Assembly (NCBI GenBank): GCA_944350495.1
Contig: CALVOZ010000001.1
Span: 245,423-309,422 of the forward strand
Direction of reading: 5' to 3'
Length of the DNA: 64,000 nucleotides
DNA from: an uncultured Bacilli bacterium
Lineage (GTDB): Bacteria > Bacillota_I > Bacilli_A > RF39 > UBA660
The notes beneath the pieces were generated by a model. That model was not told where the DNA came from. It made no database searches and saw only the letters and a list, made by a program, of their open reading frames with translations. The position numbers were made by a program, and so were the translations under genes. Shown here piece by piece: positions 1 to 7,256 of the stretch. The number at the start of each line of letters is the position of its first letter. Position 1 is the stretch's first letter.

Positions 1-834
1 TATATTTCTATCATCAATCATAACTTTATTATATTCTTCATATAATTTTTTTTCTGCTTCAGTCATAGTATTCATTAAATTAGCTGTATCATCATTTAAC
101 AATATTTCAAAAGCTTCAACATTTCCTTTTTCCCATAATTCTAGCATTAATTTTAGTGTTTGTGCCCCAGTATCTTTATCAGTTTTTAAATTATTTTTTA
201 AAGTAAATTCCTGTATTTCTGGAGAAAAATTCATAAGCATATTCATTTGAAATTCAACTGATTCAACCTCAATAATACCTTTACCATCTTCCTTAGCTTT
301 ATTAATAAAATACATATCTATACCATTTTCACTATCTAAGCCAGATTCAGCAATCATATCATCGCTCAATAGCGAATCAATTGCCCATGGTTTAAACATC
401 AATAAAAGATCTATAGTTTCTTCATTAAAATATGAAATTCCATATTTTTTCACATAATCGACCAATAAATTATATGTTTCTTCTGAAATATGATCTTTAA
501 TTGTAGTTCCATCAGTATAAACCATTTCTTCAGACATTTTCTCAGTTATCTCAGGGCTAATATTAGTAACATCACATTCTACTGCTATTGCATCTGATAA
601 CTCATAAGCATCTAATATTTTTTCTTGTAATGGATATGTTTTATCATCTGCCACATGAATTGATCCTACTAAATAAACAGTTGCCGTATCTGATTTAACT
701 TCCCATATTAATGCATCATTATTATTTACTTCAACTTTCGGTTCATCTTTTATTTCTTCATTTGTTTTTCCGCAACCAACAAATACAACTAATATAGTTA
801 ACACTAAAAATAATTTTATAAATTTATTCTTCAT
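1..834 (-). CDS. TraB/GumN-family lipoprotein (C-terminus beyond window)
   Basis: The frame is open from an ATG at 834 to the window edge (278 codons, C-terminus missing). A GGAGG site lies just upstream. The N-terminus is a short signal peptide ending in a lipobox-like VFVGC, so a membrane-anchored lipoprotein is likely. The text that follows (ALIWEVKSDTATVYLVGSIH) is the start of the TraB/GumN domain, whose hallmark is the GSIH motif. The last readable residues (MIDDRNI) match the arginine/asparagine segment before the family's second conserved histidine. The family is thought to be metalloprotease-like, but the substrate here is unknown. An extended -10 (TGATATAAT) stands at 851-859. Confidence 0.8.
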   Translation of the reverse strand, partial: MKNKFIKLFLVLTILVVFVGCGKTNEEIKDEPKVEVNNNDALIWEVKSDTATVYLVGSIHVADDKTYPLQEKILDAYELSDAIAVECDVTNISPEITEKMSEEMVYTDGTTIKDHISEETYNLLVDYVKKYGISYFNEETIDLLLMFKPWAIDSLLSDDMIAESGLDSENGIDMYFINKAKEDGKGIIEVESVEFQMNMLMNFSPEIQEFTLKNNLKTDKDTGAQTLKLMLELWEKGNVEAFEILLNDDTANLMNTMTEAEKKLYEEYNKVMIDDRNI

Positions 835-850
835 AACTTCCTCCATTTTA

Positions 851-859
851 ATTATATCA
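851..859 (-). promoter_or_regulatory. Extended -10 promoter element upstream of the TraB/GumN gene
   Basis: TGATATAAT on the minus strand, 17 bases before the start codon, so the leader is very short. There is no clear -35 box. The same nonamer recurs before several other genes in this window. Confidence 0.5.
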
Positions 860-862
860 TAC

Positions 863-889
863 AAAAAAGAATTCATAAAGAATTCTTTC
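863..889 (-). terminator. Rho-independent terminator of the HD-domain gene
   Basis: On the minus strand AAGAATTC, a five-base loop and GAATTCTT are followed by a T run, immediately after the stop codon at 889. Confidence 0.75.
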
Positions 890-2469
890 TATAGTTGTTT
901 TTGTCCAATTGTATTTGTAATTGGTTCTAAGAAGAATGTTAACCCATCAGGTGTATTACAAGCATTGTATCTTAAGTTATAATTTTTACTTAATTCATAC
1001 TCTACTACATCACTAACAGTAATATCACCGCCACCACTACCAATAAGCGGATAATAATAAGAATATATCATCTTTCCAATATTACTATTAATAATATCTA
1101 AAATAGGAGTTAATTGTTCGGCAATTCCATCTCTGCCATACAAATCTCTTTCTATTAAAACACGCTCATAAGCATATAATTGTTCCTTAATAATTAACCA
1201 ATAAGGGGAATCATCAGGTGTCTGAGTTTTTTCTTTATAATAAAGTACTCTTTGCTTAATCATTTTAATATCCAATGAATTATAAATATAAATCATGCGA
1301 TATACGCCAGCTCCTTTTTTATCGCTTGGCTTAGCAGTGTCTAAGATACTTTTATGTACATAATTAAACGGAATATTAATTGCTATAAATTTTTCTGGTG
1401 CTATTCTATTTTTTACATACCTTTCATCTTCATGATTAGATTTATTCCATGGCATTCCAGTTACAATAGCTTCTTCTCTGGAGTATGCAGGACTTGGCTC
1501 ATGCATTTTAACATTTTCACAAACAAAAGTCACACCGCGTTCAATAAATTCCCTAGCAGCAGTTGCATGCCTTTTTAATAATTCAATATCGACTACTGAT
1601 ATCCATCTATCAAAATTTCCACCAGCAAAGTTTCGTGGAACTTTTAGTTGTCTTTTTTTCATTTCTTCTTGTGATAATATTCCGTGTTTTAATACACTAT
1701 TAATTTTAAAGAAATCAAAGCCAACACTATGTACACAAGGTGCACCTTTAATATTATCCTCATTTACTTCAGGGTAATTAATTTTCATTAATTCATAATA
1801 AAAAGCATTTAATTCTTCAGCAAATTGAACAAGTTGTTTAGCTTCATCAAATCTTAGATAACGGGGATTTAATGATTCAAAACCAGCATCACCAAAACGT
1901 TTTCGATCTAAGGCATCAGCATCTTTTAATAATCGAGCTAATTTGTAATAATAAACTAAATAGTTTTCCAATGCAGGTGTTAATTCAAATTTTTCATCAA
2001 GTAAATCTAATTTATCAGCAAAATCTACAAATGAAGCCGTCTCTTGCTTATCAATTCGACTATGTGCATCAATAATAGCTTTTAATAGCAGTAAATAATA
2101 TTTATCTTGGTAAAGTGGATTATCTCCAACTATTTTTTCAATATTATCAGCGGATGCTAAACCATGCATTGAATTTTCACTATTATCCGTTCTTCCTGTA
2201 TCATGATAAAGAGCTGCATCAAATAAAATTGTACGATATGGTTCTTCTAAATTTAACTCGTTAGCCAACAAATATGTAAACATTAGTACTTTTTCACTAT
2301 GATATTGACCATGTACTAATCCCTTATATAGTGTTTCTTTTTTCATTTGTTGTAAAATTTTAGATAACTCATTAATTTTTTCTTGACCCAAACCGTCTAA
2401 AACTTTTTTTAGTGTTGGAAATTCACTAAAATCATAAGAATCTTTATCATTAATTATATTAAATAGCAT
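889..2469 (-). CDS. HD-domain phosphohydrolase-like protein with ART-like C-terminal region
   Basis: 526 aa, no signal peptide. Residues about 40-190 form an HD metal-dependent phosphohydrolase-like domain: H57 (HSEK), the H89-D90 doublet in ALYHDTGR, H136, and later DADALDR. From about residue 245 the text HSVGFDFFKINSVLKHGILS resembles the opening strand-helix of ADP-ribosyltransferase/DarT-type folds (histidine, then an 'I/L-x-x-HGILS' turn). That reading is a resemblance only. The start overlaps the end of the upstream LRR-transglutaminase gene by 11 bases, so the two are translationally coupled. Substrate unknown; the HD assignment is fairly firm, the C-terminal assignment is weak. Confidence 0.7.
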   Translation of the reverse strand: MLFNIINDKDSYDFSEFPTLKKVLDGLGQEKINELSKILQQMKKETLYKGLVHGQYHSEKVLMFTYLLANELNLEEPYRTILFDAALYHDTGRTDNSENSMHGLASADNIEKIVGDNPLYQDKYYLLLLKAIIDAHSRIDKQETASFVDFADKLDLLDEKFELTPALENYLVYYYKLARLLKDADALDRKRFGDAGFESLNPRYLRFDEAKQLVQFAEELNAFYYELMKINYPEVNEDNIKGAPCVHSVGFDFFKINSVLKHGILSQEEMKKRQLKVPRNFAGGNFDRWISVVDIELLKRHATAAREFIERGVTFVCENVKMHEPSPAYSREEAIVTGMPWNKSNHEDERYVKNRIAPEKFIAINIPFNYVHKSILDTAKPSDKKGAGVYRMIYIYNSLDIKMIKQRVLYYKEKTQTPDDSPYWLIIKEQLYAYERVLIERDLYGRDGIAEQLTPILDIINSNIGKMIYSYYYPLIGSGGGDITVSDVVEYELSKNYNLRYNACNTPDGLTFFLEPITNTIGQKQL

Positions 2470-3688
2470 ACATACCTACTCTCTTTTGTTTTAAATTTAG
2501 TTGATGCTCAAAAGAATCTAATTGATGATACCTACTTATTGTTTCATAATCAACTAATAGATAATTAAAGGCATTTTTACGATCAAAGGTTGGATCACAA
2601 TAATATATTTTCCCATTAATATGGACCCTTACAATTGCATGATTTGAACCAAAAGAAGCTAATGAACGCATATCATGACAATGTACATCATAAGCTTCAA
2701 TTCCTAACATCCTAAGCATAAATACCATTAGATTAACAAAGCCTTCACAGTTTCCAGATTTGAAATAATATGTACGATATCCACTATGAATACTTGCTAA
2801 AGATGGAATTAATTGTTTAGGTATCGTTTCATACTTAGCTAATGCGTTGGTATAATCCATATCCCTTTTCTCTATTGATGCTTTAGAAAAATTTATATTC
2901 TTTAGCAAATATGTAAATACATAACTAACCTTTTCTTCATCTCTCAAACTATAAGCATTGCTTCTTTTAAACATCGTATCTAATTTTATAAACATATCTG
3001 ATAAATTTTGTGGATTTACTTTTGTAAAATCTAAAAAACCACTTTTTTCAGCAAATTTAACTTTTGAATTTCCCGCTATTTCTAAATCTTTTAGTTTTTT
3101 AGCGCCTGCTCTAGAATAATCAATCATCGGCAAATACATACTCATATCAAGAATATTAGTATCAGTTAATCTAGTATTGTATGCATATTTTTCAATATCT
3201 ATCGTTGTAGTAATTGCATTACCATACATCAAAACAAAAGACAAATGTTCTAAATCATCTAATCCCTTTACTTCTTTTAAAACAGGATTATTAACAACAA
3301 TTAATGTATTTAACTGTTTTAGATTGCTTAAATCTAACTCTTCTATATTTAAATCATTTTCAATTGTTAACTCCTCTAATGACGTTAAAGATGATAATGG
3401 TGTAAAATTTGTAATATGATTTAATATAGGAGACTCTGCTACATCAAATTCAGGCAATATATCATTATATGATTTACCTCTTATATATAATTTTTTTAAA
3501 TTAGGAAAATGGACAAGATCAGCTATGCTAGTAAAATTGATTAATTCCAAATATTGTATTTTTGCCAAATCTTCTGAATCAAATTCACGATATGTTGAAT
3601 CAAATAATGATTTTTTAGGAATATTGTATTGTTCAAACAACATATCATATATTAAACATGCCATTTCAGTACTCAATATCACCTTCAT
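2459..3688 (-). CDS. Leucine-rich-repeat protein with C-terminal transglutaminase-like domain
   Basis: 409 aa, preceded by AAAAGGAGGA. Residues about 45-160 hold irregular leucine-rich repeats (for example FPNLKKLYIRG, LTSLEELTIEN, LKQLNTLIVVNN). The C-terminal third is a transglutaminase/protease-like fold with a complete triad: C314 in SGNCEGF, H350 in SNHAIVRV and D365 in YYCDPTFD. There is no signal peptide, so it is cytosolic or exported by a non-Sec route. It overlaps the HD gene downstream. The reaction could be crosslinking, deamidation or proteolysis; the family does not decide this. Confidence 0.75.
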   Translation of the reverse strand: MKVILSTEMACLIYDMLFEQYNIPKKSLFDSTYREFDSEDLAKIQYLELINFTSIADLVHFPNLKKLYIRGKSYNDILPEFDVAESPILNHITNFTPLSSLTSLEELTIENDLNIEELDLSNLKQLNTLIVVNNPVLKEVKGLDDLEHLSFVLMYGNAITTTIDIEKYAYNTRLTDTNILDMSMYLPMIDYSRAGAKKLKDLEIAGNSKVKFAEKSGFLDFTKVNPQNLSDMFIKLDTMFKRSNAYSLRDEEKVSYVFTYLLKNINFSKASIEKRDMDYTNALAKYETIPKQLIPSLASIHSGYRTYYFKSGNCEGFVNLMVFMLRMLGIEAYDVHCHDMRSLASFGSNHAIVRVHINGKIYYCDPTFDRKNAFNYLLVDYETISRYHQLDSFEHQLNLKQKRVGMYAI

Positions 3689-3743
3689 AAGATTCCTCCT
3701 TTTTATGCAATTATTATATACTATTTAACAACATTGGTCAAAC

Positions 3744-3772
3744 AAAAAAATTGTTAACTAACAGTTAACAAT
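3744..3772 (-). terminator. Terminator of the infC-rpmI-rplT operon
   Basis: The inverted repeat ATTGTTAACT/AGTTAACAAT with a three-base loop is followed on the minus strand by a run of seven T, just past the rplT stop codon. Confidence 0.85.
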
Positions 3773-3778
3773 TTGAAA

Positions 3779-4309
3779 TTATTGTAAAGCTGCAACTAAA
3801 TCAGCTTTCTTCATTGATGTATATCCTTCGATTCCAGCTTCTTTAGCCATTTCTTTTAATTCTGCAACAGTTTTCTTTGATAAATCTTCAGTTTCTTTGT
3901 TTTCTTCTTTTTTAGCAGTAGTTTTTACTTCTTTAACTTTTTTTGTTAAACTTCCAGCTAAAGCATCTTTAGCAACATTTACTAACTTAGTAAATGCTTC
4001 TGGATTACTAATAGCAATTTCGCTTAACATCTTTCTATTAATAGTTACTTCTGCTTTATTTAATCCATCAATAAATCTTGAATAACTGATTTCATTCATG
4101 CGACAAGCTGCATTAATACGAGTAATCCATAATTTTCTCATATTTCTCTTAGTTTGTCTTCTGTCTCTGTATGCATATTTTAAAGAATGCATTACTTGTT
4201 CTTTTGCGGTTTTATATAATTTATGTTTACTTCCGAAATAACCCTTAGCTAGTTTTAAAACTTTTTTTCTTCTAGCTGCATGGATTGTTCCACCTTTAAC
4301 TCTTGCCAT
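3779..4309 (-). CDS. rplT: 50S ribosomal protein L20 with C-terminal SAP/Rho_N-like extension
   Basis: Residues 1 to about 117 are canonical L20 ([20 protein letters not shown] onward), which binds 23S rRNA early in 50S assembly and in Firmicutes also represses its own operon through the leader mRNA. The usual length is about 118 aa; this one is 176. The extra part is a Lys/Glu-rich linker followed by [19 protein letters not shown] and a KKADLVAAL helix, which has the pattern of SAP or Rho N-terminal-type nucleic-acid-binding modules. The extension is in frame with no stop or repeat artefact. It is the last gene of infC-rpmI-rplT, with a strong RBS and its own terminator. Confidence 0.95.
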   Translation of the reverse strand: MARVKGGTIHAARRKKVLKLAKGYFGSKHKLYKTAKEQVMHSLKYAYRDRRQTKRNMRKLWITRINAACRMNEISYSRFIDGLNKAEVTINRKMLSEIAISNPEAFTKLVNVAKDALAGSLTKKVKEVKTTAKKEENKETEDLSKKTVAELKEMAKEAGIEGYTSMKKADLVAALQ

Positions 4310-4327
4310 TTAATTTCCTCCTTAATA

Positions 4328-4525
4328 CTAAATAGTTACTTTTTTAAATCTGTTAGCATCTGCTTTACTTAGTGCTGATGCAGTTCTTCCGCTTCTATTT
4401 GAAGCAGCATTTTTCTTTCCAGTATTATGTCTAGTTCCTGGATGTCCAATCTTAATTGAGCCACCATCACGAACATTTAATACTTTTTTTGTACCCTTAT
4501 GTGTTTTTAATTTATTCTTTGGCAT
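4328..4525 (-). CDS. rpmI: 50S ribosomal protein L35
   Basis: 65 aa, the normal length. It is a basic protein starting MPKNKLKTHKGTKKVLNV, with the KTHKG and FKxT-type ends of L35, a component of the large ribosomal subunit. An AGGAGG site precedes the ATG. It lies 8 bases after infC and 18 bases before rplT, the conserved bacterial order, and is controlled from the leader upstream of infC. Confidence 0.97.
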   Translation of the reverse strand: MPKNKLKTHKGTKKVLNVRDGGSIKIGHPGTRHNTGKKNAASNRSGRTASALSKADANRFKKVTI

Positions 4526-4533
4526 AAATCCTC

Positions 4534-5064
4534 CTATTTCTCTTTTTTTGGCATAAGTATCATCGTCATACTACGACCTTCTAGTAGTGGTTTTTGTTCA
4601 ATGTCAGCGCAATCATTTAACGCTTCATAATAACGAATTAACACATCTCTTCCTAAATCTGTATGAGCCATTTCACGCCCTTTAAAACGTATTGAGGCCT
4701 TAATTCGATGACCTTTTTCAAGATATTTTTTAGCTTGAATAACTCTTGTATTAAAGTCATGAACATCAATATATACAGATAATCGATACTCTTTAAGCTC
4801 TAAATTATTTTCTCTTTGTTTCTTTTGATTTTCTTTTTGCTTTTTCTTGTTTTCATATTTAAATTTATTATAATCCATTATTTTGCAAACAGGTGGATTA
4901 CCATTTTGATTAATTAAAACAAGGTCAAATCCAGCATAATTAGATAGAGTCAAAGCATCCTTGATGTTTTTTATACCTAATTGTTCACCATTAGGCCCGA
5001 TAACCATTACTTCTTTTGCACGTATTTGTTCATTAATAAACAAATCTCTTTCTTTGTTTGCGAT
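4534..5064 (-). CDS. infC: Translation initiation factor IF-3, apparent ATC start codon
   Basis: IF-3 keeps the 30S subunit free and proofreads start codons. The text INEQIRAKEVMVIGPNGEQL, then the PPVCKIMDYNKFKYE linker and a C-terminal KGREMAHTDLG domain, is diagnostic. The start is chosen at an ATC (5064): GGAGGTG lies six bases ahead of it, whereas the in-frame ATG at 5079 sits at the edge of that same Shine-Dalgarno and has no good site of its own. Rare AUU/AUC/AUA starts are a known autoregulatory feature of infC. Choosing ATG would add five residues (MEVFV). Start confidence is moderate; identity is firm. Confidence 0.93.
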   Translation of the reverse strand: MANKERDLFINEQIRAKEVMVIGPNGEQLGIKNIKDALTLSNYAGFDLVLINQNGNPPVCKIMDYNKFKYENKKKQKENQKKQRENNLELKEYRLSVYIDVHDFNTRVIQAKKYLEKGHRIKASIRFKGREMAHTDLGRDVLIRYYEALNDCADIEQKPLLEGRSMTMILMPKKEK

Positions 5065-5111
5065 AACAAACACCTCCATTACTCATTCATACAACGGTAT
5101 CTTATACCATG

Positions 5112-5237
5112 AAAAAAGTGCATACTAGGCGTATCCACTTCATAAGCATTATAATATTTAATATATTATTTGGCTTCTAACCTATTGCTCTAGCAATCAG
5201 GTGGATGTGGATACATCGCTTTCCTTTTTTTCATACG
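5112..5237 (-). promoter_or_regulatory. infC leader with L20-type transcription attenuator
   Basis: The transcript would begin near 5237. It contains a copy of GTATCCAC (5207-5214 on the minus strand), a small hairpin (ATTGC/GCAAT, 5183-5196), then a terminator at 5112-5140 built from AGTGGATAC and GTATGCACT with one mismatch plus six T. The 5' arm of the terminator (GTGGATAC) can pair instead with the upstream GTATCCAC, giving an antiterminator. Leaders of this kind (L20 leader in Firmicutes) are switched off by free ribosomal protein L20. Mutually exclusive pairing is visible; L20 binding is inferred. Confidence 0.75.
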
Positions 5238-5243
5238 ACATAG

Positions 5244-5272
5244 ATTATATATTAAATTTATATGTTTGTCAA
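5244..5272 (-). promoter_or_regulatory. Consensus sigma-A promoter for infC-rpmI-rplT
   Basis: TTGACA (minus strand, 5272-5267), 17-base spacer, TATAAT (5249-5244). Both hexamers are perfect and the spacing is ideal. Confidence 0.9.
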
Positions 5273-5289
5273 GTTTTTATATGAATTTT

Positions 5290-6168
5290 TTAAATATACT
5301 TTTTCCCACAATTACTACAAAAATTACCTTTTCTTCTAGCCCCACAAACTTCACAATAATTAGCAATAACGTTTGGATTAGTAAATAACTGGCTATTGTA
5401 ATTGTAATCTACTCTAGTATTGGTATTATATGTTCCAGTTATACCATTATTAAAAGTATGTGCAATAGTCATTCTAAGTTTCTTCATTTGTGCAACTAAA
5501 TCTAAAGCTTTATTAAAAATAAAATATACAAATATAAAGAAAAATAGAATTGATATACTGAAAAATGGGCTAACAAATAATAAATAATCATAAATACCAT
5601 GAGCAATTACTGGAATTATAATACTTTTTAATTTATTCTTTTTTGATAATTCTAAATTACCATTTGTCTCACTAATTTTAGCTAATGCTAAAAAATAGCC
5701 CATAAATATTCCATCGGCAACATGTCCAGGAACAGCTAATAATGCTCTAGTTACTGCTGTACTAATTTCATATGTGCCGAACACATATAAAACATTTTCG
5801 ATACAAGCAAATCCAAGTGCTACAAATACAGAATAAACAATTGCATCGTAAGCGTGATTAAAATCACTTACACGATATGTAGTCGTGTAGACAAATATCC
5901 ATTTTGAAAATTCCTCAACTAAAGCTACTCCAATAAATGTATAAGGAATTAAACTTATAGGATCTAAAGAAGTTGTTTCATAACCAAACATTGGAACTGC
6001 TAATATTAAAAACTTTGTTATTAAGATAGTTAAAAAAGCTGAACCAATCCCAAAGAAAAATAATTTAAATATTAGTTTTGTTGGCTCTTTATCAAAATCA
6101 TTTTTATAAATGTAAGTTCCTAATAAATAAACTGGTAAGATAGATAAAAATAACAATACAAAATACAT
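5290..6168 (-). CDS. PrsW-family intramembrane metalloprotease with C-terminal zinc ribbon
   Basis: 292 aa polytopic membrane protein with about seven hydrophobic segments. PrsW hallmarks are present: E85-E86-x-x-K89 in VEEFSKW, GFACIEN around residue 120, H149 in VPGHVADG, and a late HGIYD. PrsW in Bacillus makes the site-1 cut of the anti-sigma factor RsiW. The soluble tail ends in a CxxC-x8-CxxC zinc ribbon (C272, C275, C284, C287), which PrsW of Bacillus lacks. It stands alone between infC and gap; no anti-sigma factor is next to it, so the substrate is unknown. Confidence 0.85.
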   Translation of the reverse strand: MYFVLLFLSILPVYLLGTYIYKNDFDKEPTKLIFKLFFFGIGSAFLTILITKFLILAVPMFGYETTSLDPISLIPYTFIGVALVEEFSKWIFVYTTTYRVSDFNHAYDAIVYSVFVALGFACIENVLYVFGTYEISTAVTRALLAVPGHVADGIFMGYFLALAKISETNGNLELSKKNKLKSIIIPVIAHGIYDYLLFVSPFFSISILFFFIFVYFIFNKALDLVAQMKKLRMTIAHTFNNGITGTYNTNTRVDYNYNSQLFTNPNVIANYCEVCGARRKGNFCSNCGKKYI

Positions 6169-6212
6169 TTTTTATCACTCCTATTACAACAATAATTATA
6201 ACATAGTTAGAT

Positions 6213-6238
6213 AAAAAAAAATACTCATAAGAGTATTT
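6213..6238 (-). terminator. Terminator after gap
   Basis: AATACTC/GAGTATT with a four-base loop, then a long T run on the minus strand. The hairpin starts at the gap stop codon. Confidence 0.85.
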
Positions 6239-7242
6239 TAAAATTGTCCTAAATATTTAGCTGTTCTAACCATTTGAGTACTATAGCCCATTTCGTTATC
6301 ATACCAAGCAACAACTTTAACTAATTGTTTACCATCAACCTCTAATACTTTTGTTAACTGACCGTCAACTAAAGCTCCTAAATGAGAACCAATAATATCA
6401 CTTGATACAATTGGATCCATAGTAAATCCCAATGTTTCGTTTGTATTAGCTTTTAGTAAATCATTAATTTCTTCAGCAGTTACATTTCTCTTTAACTCTA
6501 AAGTTAAGTCTACAACTGAACCTGTAGTAGTTGGAACACGTAATGCGCCACCATCTAATTTTCCTTTTACAGATGGAATAACAAGTCCTAAAGCACTTGC
6601 AGCTCCAGTTGATGATGGAACGATATTCGCTGCACATGCACGACCACGTCTAGCGTTAATTCCTTTTTTATGAGCAATATCTAATGTTGCTTGATCGTTT
6701 GTATAAGCATGAACTGTTGTCATATAGCCTTTTTCAATACCAATATTTTTTTCTAATACGTTAACAACAGGTGCTAAACAGTTTGTTGTACAACTAGCTG
6801 CACTAATAACTGTTTCAGTTCCATCTAATGTATCTTCATTTACATTGTAAACAATAGTCTTTAAATCACCTTTAGCAGGTGCGGAAATAATAACTCTTTT
6901 TGCCCCAGCTCTAACATGAGCTTCTGCTTTTTCTTTATCAGTGAATTTACCAGTACATTCAAACACTTGATCAATTCCTAATTCAGCCCAAGGTAAATTA
7001 GCGGGATCAGTTTCAGCATAAACTTTAATATGTCTTCCACCTACAATAATTTCATCTTCATCATAAGTTATTTCATCAACACGATAACATCTATGAGAAG
7101 TATCATATTTTAATAAATAAGCTAATTGTTCTGCATCTGTTAAGTCATTAATTGCCACTACTTCAAAAGCAGGATCTTCCTCCATAATTCTAAATACTAG
7201 TCTTCCGATTCTTCCAAATCCATTAATTGCTACTTTAATCAT
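6238..7242 (-). CDS. gap: Glyceraldehyde-3-phosphate dehydrogenase
   Basis: 334 aa, a normal length. Rossmann start MIKVAINGFGRIGRLVFR, nucleophile C151 in SAASCTTNC, and the usual NEMGYS near the end. It oxidises glyceraldehyde-3-phosphate to 1,3-bisphosphoglycerate in glycolysis. The ATG at 7242 is preferred to the one at 7248 because GAGGA is six bases before it but abuts the other. The gene follows a nucleoside kinase after 14 bases, with no terminator between, so the two are probably cotranscribed. D33 in AINDLTD supports NAD use. Confidence 0.95.
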   Translation of the reverse strand: MIKVAINGFGRIGRLVFRIMEEDPAFEVVAINDLTDAEQLAYLLKYDTSHRCYRVDEITYDEDEIIVGGRHIKVYAETDPANLPWAELGIDQVFECTGKFTDKEKAEAHVRAGAKRVIISAPAKGDLKTIVYNVNEDTLDGTETVISAASCTTNCLAPVVNVLEKNIGIEKGYMTTVHAYTNDQATLDIAHKKGINARRGRACAANIVPSSTGAASALGLVIPSVKGKLDGGALRVPTTTGSVVDLTLELKRNVTAEEINDLLKANTNETLGFTMDPIVSSDIIGSHLGALVDGQLTKVLEVDGKQLVKVVAWYDNEMGYSTQMVRTAKYLGQF

Positions 7243-7256
7243 TCTCATTCCTCTTT

